A program made the translations under genes and the position numbers. A stretch of 64,000 nt of DNA from Pedobacter sp. Bi126 (lineage in GTDB: Bacteria; Bacteroidota; Bacteroidia; Sphingobacteriales; Sphingobacteriaceae): NCBI RefSeq assembly GCF_918698245.1, contig NZ_CAKKMS010000004.1:558001-622000 (forward strand), written 5' to 3'. Below the pieces are notes generated by a model, which saw nothing but the letters and a program-made list of their open reading frames with translations, had not been told where the DNA came from and made no database searches. Shown piece by piece: positions 1 to 8,588 of the stretch (positions within the stretch are counted from its first letter, which is position 1; each line of letters opens with the position of its first letter).

Positions 1-974
1 TCGCTACTGAAAATGATCATCGTATTTTTATCAAGGCCCAGGTATTTTAGTTGTTTTGTTATTTCGCCAACTGCCCAATCGAGTTGTAAAATTACATCAC
101 CACGATTGCCCAGTTCACTTTTCCCTTTAAACATGGTGGCAGGCAAACGCGGTACATGCGGTTCGGTTAATGCATAATACAGGAAAAAAGGTTCCTGTTT
201 ATGATTTTCGATAAAATTCTTCGCTTTGGTTAAAAAGGTAACCGGAATTTCCTCATCAGTCCAGCGTGCAAGTTTGCCTCCCTGCATATAGCCAATACGG
301 CCAATGCCGTTTACAATGGTTTGGTTGTGCCCATGATTAGCTTCAGCAGGCATTTTTAACAGTTCTGGATGGTCTTTTCCTGTTGGATCAGTACCAACCG
401 GACTTTTATAATCAACTGTAATCGGATCTTTAGGGTCTAAACCCACTACCAATTGATTTTCCATAAAAACAGTAGGTACCCTATCGGCCGTAGCCGGGAA
501 AATAAAGGAATAATCAAAACCGACTTCTTTTGGCCCGGGCTTCACTTCTTTGTTCCAGTCTTTTTCTACTGCATTGCCCAAGCCTAAGTGCCATTTGCCA
601 ACAAGACCTGTTTTATAACCAGCCTGCTGAAAAATTGATGGTAAGGAACTATTATCTGTTGGGATAATCAATGCAGCATCGCCTGGCAAAACACCCGTTC
701 CTTTTTTACGCCATGCATATCTTCCCGTCATTAAGGAATAACGTGAAGGCGTACAGGTAGATGCGGTTGCATGACCATTGGTAAACCGCAGCCCTTGCTT
801 TGCCAATGCGTCAATATTTGGGGTTTTTATTTTTGTTGCGCCGTAACAGCTGAGGTCGCCATAACCCAAATCATCAGCATAGATAATAATTACATTGGGT
901 TTCTTTTGTGCTGTGGCGTAAAAGTTAAAGCTGGCGAGGACAATAATGAGGGATAGTAAAAATTTGTGGTTCAT
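1..974 (-). CDS. Secreted sulfatase (arylsulfatase family), N-terminal part, cut by window edge
   Basis: Translation of the minus strand from the ATG at 974 gives an open frame to the window edge (about 324 residues, C-terminus missing). It begins with a signal peptide (residues 1 to about 23, ending ATAQ), then the metal-binding IIYADDLGYGD stretch with the Asp pair at 34-35. The sulfatase signature C-T-P-S-R has Cys74 as the residue expected to become formylglycine. Later KWHLGLG and TEPHVPR motifs also fit. The family hydrolyses sulfate esters, usually on sulfated glycans, in the periplasm or at the surface. Cys-type sulfatases need an anaerobic-type or FGE maturase, not seen here. The substrate cannot be read from the sequence. 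The family call is firm. Confidence 0.93.
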   Translation of the reverse strand, partial: MNHKFLLSLIIVLASFNFYATAQKKPNVIIIYADDLGYGDLSCYGATKIKTPNIDALAKQGLRFTNGHATASTCTPSRYSLMTGRYAWRKKGTGVLPGDAALIIPTDNSSLPSIFQQAGYKTGLVGKWHLGLGNAVEKDWNKEVKPGPKEVGFDYSFIFPATADRVPTVFMENQLVVGLDPKDPITVDYKSPVGTDPTGKDHPELLKMPAEANHGHNQTIVNGIGRIGYMQGGKLARWTDEEIPVTFLTKAKNFIENHKQEPFFLYYALTEPHVPRLPATMFKGKSELGNRGDVILQLDWAVGEITKQLKYLGLDKNTMIIFSS

Positions 975-1002
975 GGTTAGAAAGGGATATTCGGTTAGGC
1001 AT

Positions 1003-1032
1003 AAAAAAGGCCAAACAATGATGCTTGGCCTT
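1003..1032 (-). terminator. Rho-independent terminator downstream of pruA
   Basis: On the minus strand AAGGCCAA pairs with TTGGCCTT around a 10-base loop, followed by a run of six T. It lies just past the pruA stop codon and before the sulfatase start, so it separates the two genes. Confidence 0.8.
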
Positions 1033-1043
1033 ATATGTTAATA

Positions 1044-2678
1044 TTAATCTTCAGCTAAAAACGGATAACGGTAATCAGTTGGCGGATTAAAAGTTTCCTT
1101 AATAGTCCGTGGGGAAACCCAGCGCAACAAGTTAATCATTGCACCTGCTTTATCGTTTGTACCTGATCCTCTGGCGCCGCCAAATGGCTGTTGCCCAACT
1201 ACTGCACCTGTACATTTATCGTTAATGTAAAAATTACCAGCTGAGTTGCGTAATGCGTAACTGGCTTTTTCTATAGCATATCTATCTTGTGATAAAATAG
1301 CCCCTGTTAAAGCATAAGGTGAAGTGGTATCAATTACTTCTAAAATCTGGTCGAATTCTTGATCTTGGTATACGTATACAGATAATACCGGGCCAAAAAG
1401 TTCTTCACACATAGTGGTATATTTCGGATCGTCAACCACTAAAACAGTTGGTTCTATGAAATAACCTTTGCTCTTATCATAATTACCACCGGCAATAACT
1501 TCAACCCCTTTATCTTTTTTAGCCTGATCAATATATTTAGCCAGTTTATCGAAAGAACGTTCATCAATTACAGCATTAATGAAATTGCTGAAATCTTCAG
1601 TTCCACCCATTTTAAATGAAGCTAAATCTCTGATCATTAATTTCTTGATCTCAGGCCAAAGGCTTTGTGGGATATAAGTACGGCTGGCAGCAGAACATTT
1701 TTGTCCCTGGTATTCGAAAGCACCACGTACAATTGCAGTAGCCGAAGCTGCAACATCTGCACTTGGGTGAACCAAAATAAAGTCTTTACCACCAGTTTCA
1801 CCAACTATGCGTGGGTATGATTTGTACTTATGGATATTTGTGCCGATTGTTTTCCATATCTCCTGAAAAACTTTGGTAGAACCGGTAAAGTGAATACCTG
1901 CAAAATCAGCGTGATTAAAAACTACATCGCCTACTTCAGGACCATCGGCAAAAATAAGGTTAATTACACCATCAGGTAAGCCCGCTTCGCGAAAAACTTG
2001 CATAATTACATTAGCCGCATAAACTTGCGTATCAGCAGGCTTCCAAACCACCACATTACCCATCATGGCTACACAAGCAGGTAGATTACCCGCAATTGCT
2101 GTAAAGTTGAAAGGAGTTAAAGCAAATATAAAACCTTCTAAAGGGCGTTGTTCGGTTCTGTTCCACATGCCATTTGGAGATACTGGAGGCTGCTGGCCAT
2201 AAATATCCTGCATATAACTTACGTTAAAACGTAAGAAATCTACCAATTCGCAAGCGGCATCTATCTCTGCCTGATAGGCATTTTTACTTTGCCCAAGCAT
2301 GGTTGCAGCATTAATTTTGTAACGGTATTTTGTAGCAATCAAATCTGCAGCTTTCATAAAGATGGCAGCTCTGTGTTCCCAAGCTAAAGCTTCCCAATCA
2401 GCTTTGGCAGCTAAGGCAGCATCTATAGCTTGTTTCACATGACTTTTGTCGCCATAACTAAATGTGGCCAGTACATGCTGATGATCATGTGGAGCTACTA
2501 CTTTCTTTTTGTTTTTAGTATGTATTTCTTCTCCGCCAATAAACATTGGAATATCCAATTGTTTAGAACGTGCCTCTGCGATAGCCTCTTTTAAAAGCGA
2601 ACGTTCTTTTGTGCCTGGCGCATAGCTATTAATAGGCTCGTTAACCGGGGTAGGTACGTTAAAAAATCCTTTAAGCAT
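1044..2678 (-). CDS. pruA: L-glutamate gamma-semialdehyde dehydrogenase (1-pyrroline-5-carboxylate dehydrogenase)
   Basis: This 544-residue aldehyde dehydrogenase has the length and motifs of stand-alone P5C dehydrogenases (mitochondrial ALDH4 type). GETGGKDF holds the general base Glu294, GQKCSAASR holds the catalytic Cys328, and FTGSTKVF is the NAD-binding segment. It oxidises glutamate semialdehyde from proline catabolism to glutamate in the cytoplasm. No proline dehydrogenase lies beside it, so it is a single gene here. A terminator follows it, and a -7 box match lies 22 bases upstream of the ATG. Confidence 0.95.
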   Translation of the reverse strand: MLKGFFNVPTPVNEPINSYAPGTKERSLLKEAIAEARSKQLDIPMFIGGEEIHTKNKKKVVAPHDHQHVLATFSYGDKSHVKQAIDAALAAKADWEALAWEHRAAIFMKAADLIATKYRYKINAATMLGQSKNAYQAEIDAACELVDFLRFNVSYMQDIYGQQPPVSPNGMWNRTEQRPLEGFIFALTPFNFTAIAGNLPACVAMMGNVVVWKPADTQVYAANVIMQVFREAGLPDGVINLIFADGPEVGDVVFNHADFAGIHFTGSTKVFQEIWKTIGTNIHKYKSYPRIVGETGGKDFILVHPSADVAASATAIVRGAFEYQGQKCSAASRTYIPQSLWPEIKKLMIRDLASFKMGGTEDFSNFINAVIDERSFDKLAKYIDQAKKDKGVEVIAGGNYDKSKGYFIEPTVLVVDDPKYTTMCEELFGPVLSVYVYQDQEFDQILEVIDTTSPYALTGAILSQDRYAIEKASYALRNSAGNFYINDKCTGAVVGQQPFGGARGSGTNDKAGAMINLLRWVSPRTIKETFNPPTDYRYPFLAED

Positions 2679-2700
2679 ATTTTATTTTTTATGATTTGGA

Positions 2701-2708
2701 CAAAGATA
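2701..2708 (-). promoter_or_regulatory. Candidate -7 promoter element for pruA
   Basis: The minus strand reads TATCTTTG, a full match to the Bacteroidota TAnnTTTG box, 22 bases before the pruA start. No clean TTTG is seen 19 bases further upstream, so only half of the promoter is supported. Confidence 0.45.
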
Positions 2709-2856
2709 ATGCTTTTTGGGGTAGGCAATTCTATTATTCTGTAAAGAAAATAGAGCAAACGTTTGACTGGAATAGCCAGAGATAGAAGCCTGGAGACCAA
2801 AGCCAATGAGCAGGTAATTTTAAAGAAGTTGTGGTTAAAATGTGGGTATAAGAAAA

Positions 2857-2897
2857 GTTGACAACTTTACTAATAAGGTGGCAAGAAAGTTGTCAAC
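2857..2897 (-). terminator. Terminator hairpin after the LytT-type regulator gene
   Basis: GTTGACAACTTT (2857-2868) pairs perfectly with AAAGTTGTCAAC (2886-2897). On the minus strand the stem is followed by a T-rich CTTTTCTT tract. It lies six bases past the regulator stop codon and closes the minus-strand operon. Confidence 0.75.
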
Positions 2898-2902
2898 ACG
2901 GG

Positions 2903-3628
2903 TTACAAAAGCAGCTTTTGCTTCATCATGTCTAAAAAATCTTTGCGATAAGTTTCTCCAATCAATATTTCTGCAGAAATGCCTTTTAAAATAATCCTGT
3001 TTCCATCAATGGAGGTGATTTTATTAAGCGCAACTATAAACGATTTCTGCACACGGATAAATTGCGCTTTTGGCAACCTTTCCTCTACATCTTTCATGGT
3101 TAGGAGCGCAAGCGTTCTAATCCCATTATGGTGAAAAGCAATATAATTTTTCATGCCTTCAACAAAATCAATTTCGCCGATATTAATTTTTAGCATTTTA
3201 CCTTTAGCCTCTGTTTTAACCATGAAATAATCATCATCTTGCTGGTTCACAGGGATATGAACTTTTTTAGTGTTAATAATCTTTTGAGCCTTGTTTATGG
3301 CTTGTAAAAAACGGGGCAAGGGGATAGGTTTAACTAAATAATCAACCACATCAAGATCAAAACCGGCAGTGGCAAACTCTTTATAGGCAGTGGTAAGTAT
3401 TACCTGTACATCTTTGTTGTTCATCGTTTGGATGAAATCAATGCCCGATATCTCTGGCATATGAATATCCAGAAAAATGAGATCTACAGGGTTGCTGCTT
3501 AAAAAACTCAGGGCATCAATCGGATTGGTGAATGTTGCGGCGATCTGTATTGCCGCAACAGACTTTAGGTAATGTTGTATTACTTCAATGGCATGATCTT
3601 CGTCATCAACAATAATGCAGTTAATCAT
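2903..3628 (-). CDS. LytTR-family response regulator
   Basis: The 241-residue protein has an N-terminal receiver domain (residues 1 to about 120) with the acidic pair VDDED, phospho-acceptor Asp54 in FLDIHMPE and Lys100 in YLVKP. It is followed by a C-terminal LytTR DNA-binding domain (about 135-241). The start ATG overlaps the stop of the upstream histidine kinase by four bases, so the two are translationally coupled partners. The family binds DNA as a transcription activator on phosphorylation. The target genes are unknown. The divergent peptide/exporter genes are obvious candidates from position only. Confidence 0.93.
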   Translation of the reverse strand: MINCIIVDDEDHAIEVIQHYLKSVAAIQIAATFTNPIDALSFLSSNPVDLIFLDIHMPEISGIDFIQTMNNKDVQVILTTAYKEFATAGFDLDVVDYLVKPIPLPRFLQAINKAQKIINTKKVHIPVNQQDDDYFMVKTEAKGKMLKINIGEIDFVEGMKNYIAFHHNGIRTLALLTMKDVEERLPKAQFIRVQKSFIVALNKITSIDGNRIILKGISAEILIGETYRKDFLDMMKQKLLL

Positions 3629-4761
3629 GAGGCGTATGGTTGAGGTTTAATTTGTGGTATCTTGAACTGTTCCAAAAAGCCTAAATTGTCAGATGATGAT
3701 GGTTTTTCTTGGTGATCGGCAACCTTATTGTAAGGCAAAGTTAATTCAAGGCTGTAATCAATCTCGGTTTCATTAATGTTTAATGCAACCCCTTTTTTGT
3801 AATGATTTGAGAGTCTTTTCCTTATGTTTTCCATACCTATACCACTCGAGAGTTCTTTAGGCCCTTTTTTCTTTTTGTTCCAAGTGCTTAAACGGATATG
3901 ATGGTCGGTTTCGTTGATGCTTAAGGCTATTTTAACAGGATGCAAATTATCTGTACAATTGCCATGTTTTAAGATATTCTCTACAACAGTAATTAGAATT
4001 AATGGAATCAATCTTACATTATCGGTATTTCCATTCACACTAAAATCGATCTGTAACTTGTTATTGAAACGAAGCTGATTAATTTTAATTACATTTTTAA
4101 TATGCTCAATTTCCTCTTCTATTAATGTCATGCGGTCATCTTTATCCATTTCCAGGGAATAGCGCATGATTTTACTGAGTGTCATAATGCCATCGGCAAG
4201 CTCTTGAGATAAGGGTAACGATTTCGCAAAAAAGAAATTAAGGGTGTTGTTTAAAAAGTGAGGATTAATCTGTGCACGGAGAAAAGCGTATTCTGCTTCA
4301 TGTTTTTCTTTTTCGATGAGGCGTAGTTTTCGTTCGCGTTTAATTCCTTCAGAGGCAAAATAATACCCAAAGCCCAAAATAGAATACTTTATGAAAACCC
4401 ATAATACTGCAGCTCCATAATTTAAAAAATTAAATGGAGGGGATTTTGGACCATTCACTCTAAAATGGGGTCTTATATGGTAACTTGTGATGTACCATAG
4501 TAAAAAACAAACTGTAAAAGCAAATACTGTCCCCAAAATAAGTAAAAGCGGTTTTATTGGACTAGCAAATTTTTTGCAAACTAAAATACACACGTATACT
4601 GTACAAATGTTTGGCAGCTGAGAGATTAATATATCAATCGGGCTAAAAACAAATCCTTCTGGATCTAAGGGATATTCCAATAGATTGCCTAATAGCATAT
4701 AAGCTATCCAAAAAATCAAATGATATATAAATACCCTGTAATTCTTCTTTGTGTTTATCAT
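3625..4761 (-). CDS. LytS/YehU-type sensor histidine kinase
   Basis: The 378-residue protein has four predicted membrane segments in residues 1-135 (hydrophobic runs near 12-27, 42-62, 70-92 and 115-136), then a His_kinase domain with phospho-acceptor His168 in QINPHFLNN. A C-terminal ATPase lobe follows, with an N-box (VVENILKHG) and G-box (SSGIGMENIRKRL). No extracytoplasmic sensor domain is visible, so a signal would have to be sensed in or near the membrane. The family is often used for peptide or cell-wall signals in Gram-positives. Its ATG overlaps the stop of the S41-type gene upstream by four bases, and its stop overlaps the regulator start. Confidence 0.92.
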   Translation of the reverse strand: MINTKKNYRVFIYHLIFWIAYMLLGNLLEYPLDPEGFVFSPIDILISQLPNICTVYVCILVCKKFASPIKPLLLILGTVFAFTVCFLLWYITSYHIRPHFRVNGPKSPPFNFLNYGAAVLWVFIKYSILGFGYYFASEGIKRERKLRLIEKEKHEAEYAFLRAQINPHFLNNTLNFFFAKSLPLSQELADGIMTLSKIMRYSLEMDKDDRMTLIEEEIEHIKNVIKINQLRFNNKLQIDFSVNGNTDNVRLIPLILITVVENILKHGNCTDNLHPVKIALSINETDHHIRLSTWNKKKKGPKELSSGIGMENIRKRLSNHYKKGVALNINETEIDYSLELTLPYNKVADHQEKPSSSDNLGFLEQFKIPQIKPQPYAS

Positions 4762-6170
4762 TTAAAAAAATATGTTCTTACAAAATCAACCCAATTAGTT
4801 GTATCGCTAGGTATTTTTACATTAGGTGTAATACCGACATTGTCTAGTGGTCGCTTTACGCTATGTAGTGATTTGCTAGCAGGATAACTAAGAGAGTAAA
4901 AGTTACATGGTAATTTTATAAGTACAGTTTCACCATAGTCAACTGCGCCTGATGTGTTACTGCCATATAAAACCACTTTTTTACTTTGCTCTGCTCTTAA
5001 TATGAAAAGTTCAGCGCTGCTTGCCGTATTCTCATTAATTATAATTGAGACCCGCGACGGATTTTTTAAAACCTTCGAAAACTTTATTCTATACTCTTTA
5101 TACAAAAGATAGTGCTCTTCTAGGTGAGCTCTTAATTTCTTAACATCATTTTTCATTTCTATCTTACTCTGCTTAGAAATATTAGGATAATCTATTTCGT
5201 AACAATCACGTATATTGTCCTCTGTAGCCAAAACAATTCCTCCATCCACTTTTATGGGGTTGGTGTATAAATAAGGCAATAGTTTCTCAAAGCACTTAGT
5301 CGAGCCTCCAGAGTTATCCCTTACGTCAAGAATCAAATGCTCAGTACGGTCAAGTTGAGACTTGTTTTTAAGAATTAAATTATCGATTTGAGTTTTATAT
5401 TTAGAATTAAATGATGGGAGTTTAATGAGTGAGGTTTTCCGATCAAGAATGCTAAATGATGGGGCGCTATTATTCACAGTTATTGGTTGTAGCGTCTCTT
5501 GCTTAGTTTTAGGGCTTTTTATCCACTTGCCAAAGATCCCAAAATTTAGGGTGTCACCATTTTTTAAAAGTATAGGATGTTGTTCTGAGTGATCGCCTCC
5601 ATTAAAGAATATTGTTTGATATTGACTATCTTTCTTTATCAATTTAAACTTAATTTGTTGTGGCATCCATCTGATCGAATCTGCCTTTAATATAAAGCCA
5701 ATAAATTGATTAGGCTTTATGTCTTTAATAATTCCAACTTCATATATGCCAAAGCTCCAAATCCCTTCAATACTATCAATGCTTTCTTTGTTTTGCGCGA
5801 GGTAAGATTTAAAAACGTTTTCTGTCCAGCTAGTTTTTTCCTCCATTGAAAAAAAATGTCTCACAGAATCAGGATTTAATTTATCAAACTCCATTCCAAA
5901 TGATATATGTTTATCCTTAAAAAAGGCGAGCCATTCTCTGCCTAAATTCAAACATTTATAAGCATTTGATCTGTCTGCTATTGTTTGCAGGCTATCGGTA
6001 AATTTCTGAAATTGTTGCTGATTTTTTATTGTAATCTTATCTTTAAACCCCACATAATTTTTCGTTATCCTATTAGTAAGGTAACGAAAGTTATCAGAGC
6101 AGTTGCAGTTCTGTGCCCATAAGCTATTAAAGGAAAAGAACAACAAAACAGATAAGATGATATTTTTCAT
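4758..6170 (-). CDS. Secreted S41-family peptidase-like protein (paralog 1)
   Basis: The 470-residue protein has a signal peptide (1-19, ending LWAQ), then NCNCSDNF. An N-terminal helical/beta region unique to this pair follows, then a C-terminal S41 (tail-specific/tricorn-type) domain from about residue 245. HLILDVRDNSGGS is the S41 signature strand, and ENTASSAELF near 378 carries the expected nucleophile Ser. The usual GKG lysine position reads SGAVDYGE, so the Ser-Lys dyad of CtpA-type enzymes is not apparent. It may use a tricorn-like arrangement or be inactive. It overlaps the histidine kinase start by four bases. It is clearly a paralog of the protein at 6554-7966, with identical long stretches by eye. 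Confidence 0.85.
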   Translation of the reverse strand: MKNIILSVLLFFSFNSLWAQNCNCSDNFRYLTNRITKNYVGFKDKITIKNQQQFQKFTDSLQTIADRSNAYKCLNLGREWLAFFKDKHISFGMEFDKLNPDSVRHFFSMEEKTSWTENVFKSYLAQNKESIDSIEGIWSFGIYEVGIIKDIKPNQFIGFILKADSIRWMPQQIKFKLIKKDSQYQTIFFNGGDHSEQHPILLKNGDTLNFGIFGKWIKSPKTKQETLQPITVNNSAPSFSILDRKTSLIKLPSFNSKYKTQIDNLILKNKSQLDRTEHLILDVRDNSGGSTKCFEKLLPYLYTNPIKVDGGIVLATEDNIRDCYEIDYPNISKQSKIEMKNDVKKLRAHLEEHYLLYKEYRIKFSKVLKNPSRVSIIINENTASSAELFILRAEQSKKVVLYGSNTSGAVDYGETVLIKLPCNFYSLSYPASKSLHSVKRPLDNVGITPNVKIPSDTTNWVDFVRTYFFK

Positions 6171-6241
6171 ATTTAATGGGATGATTATAGTTTACATTTT
6201 CATTCTTAATGTAAACTATAATTGTTAGCTTCAGTTATCTC

Positions 6242-6421
6242 TTAACCACTTACTGTTTGATTTACCGTTTTTAGTTCATCACATTGTGGATTTCCTGAAT
6301 GGCCTCCTCCTGTAGGATTACTTCCTCCATTAATTCTCCTCAACTGGTCATTATCTAAATTAATAATAGTTTTTTTCTTAAAGATAAACTGTGTTCTTTT
6401 TTCTAATTTTTTGTTTTTCAT
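6242..6421 (-). CDS. Double-glycine leader peptide precursor (59 aa), bacteriocin/lanthipeptide-like
   Basis: An ATG at 6421 opens a 59-codon frame. The N-terminal half is Lys-rich and ends in INLDNDQLRRINGG (cleavage expected after Gly33). The core is short and Gly/Ser/Asn-rich with one Cys and several Thr/Ser (SNPTGGGHSGN, then PQCDELKTVNQTVSG). The leader pattern (hydrophobic and acidic residues spaced before GG) is typical of Bacteroidota peptides exported by C39-type transporters. NCBI-type class I lanthipeptide precursors of this phylum look alike, but no LanB/LanC gene is present. It sits between two S41-type genes on the same strand, in an operon with a LytS/LytT pair. Confidence 0.72.
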   Translation of the reverse strand: MKNKKLEKRTQFIFKKKTIINLDNDQLRRINGGSNPTGGGHSGNPQCDELKTVNQTVSG

Positions 6422-6553
6422 AATCGTAATAATAGATAGTTAAATAAATGTGTTTAAAAGTGTTATTTCTGAATTCAATAGCCAAAAATTATACACCAAA
6501 CAGCCATTTATCTGTATCAAACCAGTAGATTGTATAGTTTAAATAGTGAATCG

Positions 6554-7966
6554 TTATTTAGTTTTATATTTCTTTACAAAATCAATCCAATCGGCGGTAT
6601 CGGCAGGTATTTCTACATCGGGTTTAATCCCAATATTATCTAAAGGATAATCTGGTAATCTTAAAGACTTACAAGCAGGATAATAAAGAGTATAGTATTT
6701 ACATGGCATTTCTATTTTTATAAACTCGGTGTAATCTACAGCACCAGCAGAATTTTGGCCATATAATTTCACCTTTTTGCTCTGTTTGGCTTCTAGCAAA
6801 AACAGTTCGGCAGCGCTTCCTGTGCCGCCGTTAACGAGAAACGAAACGCGTTCAGGGTTCTTATAAACTGTTTTAAATCTGATAGTGTCAATAGGGTACA
6901 GCTTATAAAGTTCTCCCTCGTGAGCTTTTAACTTGATGAGGCGTTTCTTAAAAGTATTTCTAATACTGTCAGAAGCTTCAGGGTATTCTTTGGAATAACC
7001 GTCTTTAATATTGTCTGGTGTTGCCAAAACGTAACCGCCTTCTTGTAGAATGGGATTGGTATATAGATATGGCATCAGTTTTTCGTACACTAAAACAGAG
7101 CCACCGCTGTTATTTCTTAAGTCGACAATTAAATGTTTGGTGTTCTTTAGTATGTTTTCATTCTTTTTGATTAAGGCTGCTGTGGGGGCCACATAATCTA
7201 ATTTGCCGAAAGATGGCATTTCAAAGATGGCCGTTTCATTGTCCAAAACCCGGAATTTTGGGGAGAGATCTATCTCTTTTTTTGGTGTAATAGCTGCAGT
7301 TGGCTTGGGTGCCTTTATCCATTTACCGAATATGCCAAGGGTTATGGTATCTTTTTGCTTTGATAATTTGGGGTGCTGTTCCGAATGGTCTCCTCCGCTG
7401 AAATAAATCATTTCATATCGTCCATCCTTTTTTACTAACCTGAATTTAACTTGCTGGGTCATCCATCTTATCGAATCAGCCTTTAATACAAATCCCATAA
7501 ACTGATTAGGGTTAGTGTCTTTAACCACCCCAACTTCATATATACCAGCACTCCAAATCCCTTCTATACTATCGAGTTTGGTTTTATTCTGGTGCAGGTA
7601 AGATTTAAAACTGTTTTCTGTCCAGGTGGTTTTTTCTTCGTTTGCAAAAAATGTCCTTACCGAATCAGCGGTGAGCTTATCGAAGTCCATGCCAAAAGCC
7701 ATGTGTTTATCTTTAAAAAAATCTATCCATTCTCGGCATACACTCAGGCATTTATAGGGATTAGCTTTATTCGCTACCTGTTGCAGACTATCGGTGAATT
7801 TTTTAAACTGCTGGCTATTTGCAGGTGTGACTTTATCAGCATAACCTACATAGTTTTTTGTTATTCTATTGGTAAGATAACTAAAGTTATCACCGCAATC
7901 GCAGTTCTGGGCTTGTAGATTATAAAATGGAAATAAGAGCAATAAGTAGAAGATAATTTTTTTCAT
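6554..7966 (-). CDS. Secreted S41-family peptidase-like protein (paralog 2)
   Basis: The ATG at 7966 gives 470 residues. An upstream TTG would add three and is less likely. There is a signal peptide (to about LQAQ), then the same NCDCGDNF start as the paralog at 4758-6170. The C-terminal S41 domain has HLIVDLRNNSGGS and NGGTGSAAELFLL, with the presumed nucleophile Ser near 375. As in the paralog, the position of the catalytic Lys reads SAGAVDYTE. It may process exported peptides or degrade extracellular ones. That is inference from the neighbouring peptide genes. It is first in the minus-strand set and divergent from the peptide at 8255. Confidence 0.85.
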   Translation of the reverse strand: MKKIIFYLLLLFPFYNLQAQNCDCGDNFSYLTNRITKNYVGYADKVTPANSQQFKKFTDSLQQVANKANPYKCLSVCREWIDFFKDKHMAFGMDFDKLTADSVRTFFANEEKTTWTENSFKSYLHQNKTKLDSIEGIWSAGIYEVGVVKDTNPNQFMGFVLKADSIRWMTQQVKFRLVKKDGRYEMIYFSGGDHSEQHPKLSKQKDTITLGIFGKWIKAPKPTAAITPKKEIDLSPKFRVLDNETAIFEMPSFGKLDYVAPTAALIKKNENILKNTKHLIVDLRNNSGGSVLVYEKLMPYLYTNPILQEGGYVLATPDNIKDGYSKEYPEASDSIRNTFKKRLIKLKAHEGELYKLYPIDTIRFKTVYKNPERVSFLVNGGTGSAAELFLLEAKQSKKVKLYGQNSAGAVDYTEFIKIEMPCKYYTLYYPACKSLRLPDYPLDNIGIKPDVEIPADTADWIDFVKKYKTK

Positions 7967-8119
7967 AGTTTTCAATTACAATTATAGTCGATATTTATAC
8001 TTAAAGGGTAAACTATTTTAAAATACATATCTGTATTATCTTCTGTGCAGGTTAATGTAACATCTAATTAGCGCCAGTTTGATTCAATATTGAGCTATTT
8101 CTGATGTAATGCCTCTTTT

Positions 8120-8181
8120 ATCCCTATAAAAAGCCTTTTAGTGTATCTTTTTTTTGATTGAAATTTAATATCCAATACTTG
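8120..8181 (+). promoter_or_regulatory. Conserved upstream element, copy 1 (before first plus-strand peptide)
   Basis: This 62-base stretch aligns end to end with 10549-10610 upstream of the HlyD-type gene. Shared blocks in order are ATCCCTA, CCTTTT, GTGTATCTTTTTT, ATTTAATA and CTTG at matching spacing. TATCTTTT inside it resembles the TAnnTTTG -7 box. A shared promoter or regulator site is the simplest reading. Confidence 0.6.
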
Positions 8182-8211
8182 TTTCGTGTTAGGCCGGCAT
8201 GGGCGAAACCT

Positions 8212-8232
8212 GAAAAGCCTTTAAAGAGTAGG
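8212..8232 (+). promoter_or_regulatory. 21-base leader motif, copy 1
   Basis: GAAAAGCCTTTAA, one variable base, then GAGTAGG. It differs at one position from 14443-14463. Both copies end 21-22 bases before the start codon of a double-glycine peptide gene, which points to a 5'UTR or translation-control element. Confidence 0.55.
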
Positions 8233-8254
8233 GAATAAACTTTAAAAACTAAAA

Positions 8255-8488
8255 ATGAAAAATTTAAAATTACAAGACTTCGGTGTTCAGGAGATGGATG
8301 CTAAAGAAATAAATGAAACTGTAGGAGGTGGCTTTTTTGGAGCGCTAATTGGTTTTGTTGTTGGTGCCACTCTTGCTCTTGTTTCTGGCGAGATTACTAT
8401 AAATGGTGAGGTGGTATCTGGTAGTGATAACTGGTTTACCGCAGGATTAATTGGCGCCGGAGCTGGTGCAGTTATTATTCCAATCTAA
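8255..8488 (+). CDS. Double-glycine leader bacteriocin-like peptide precursor (77 aa)
   Basis: The leader VQEMDAKEINETVGG fits a C39-processed double-glycine leader, cleaved after the second or third Gly near 25-26. The predicted core is hydrophobic and Gly/Ala-rich (FFGALIGFVVGATLAL and AGLIGAGAGAVIIPI), with GxxxG patterns as in class II two-peptide bacteriocins. It has no Cys. A strong hairpin terminator follows 16 bases after the stop. The leader is similar to those at 14485 and 14726. Function as antimicrobial or signal is inferred; export by the nearby C39 ABC transporter is likely. Confidence 0.8.
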   Translation: MKNLKLQDFGVQEMDAKEINETVGGGFFGALIGFVVGATLALVSGEITINGEVVSGSDNWFTAGLIGAGAGAVIIPI

Positions 8489-8504
8489 TTGACTAATATT
8501 AATT

Positions 8505-8544
8505 AGGAATTGGAAATAATTAAAATTATTTCCAATTCCTTCTT
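8505..8544 (+). terminator. Terminator/attenuator between peptide and outer-membrane protein gene
   Basis: AGGAATTGGAAATAATT pairs perfectly with AATTATTTCCAATTCCT around two bases, followed by TCTTT. This 17-bp stem ends the peptide transcript. Read-through would supply the gene at 8589. Confidence 0.85.
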
Positions 8545-8588
8545 TATCTGTTTTTAGAATAAATTCTTCAGATCACTTATTGTTAAAT

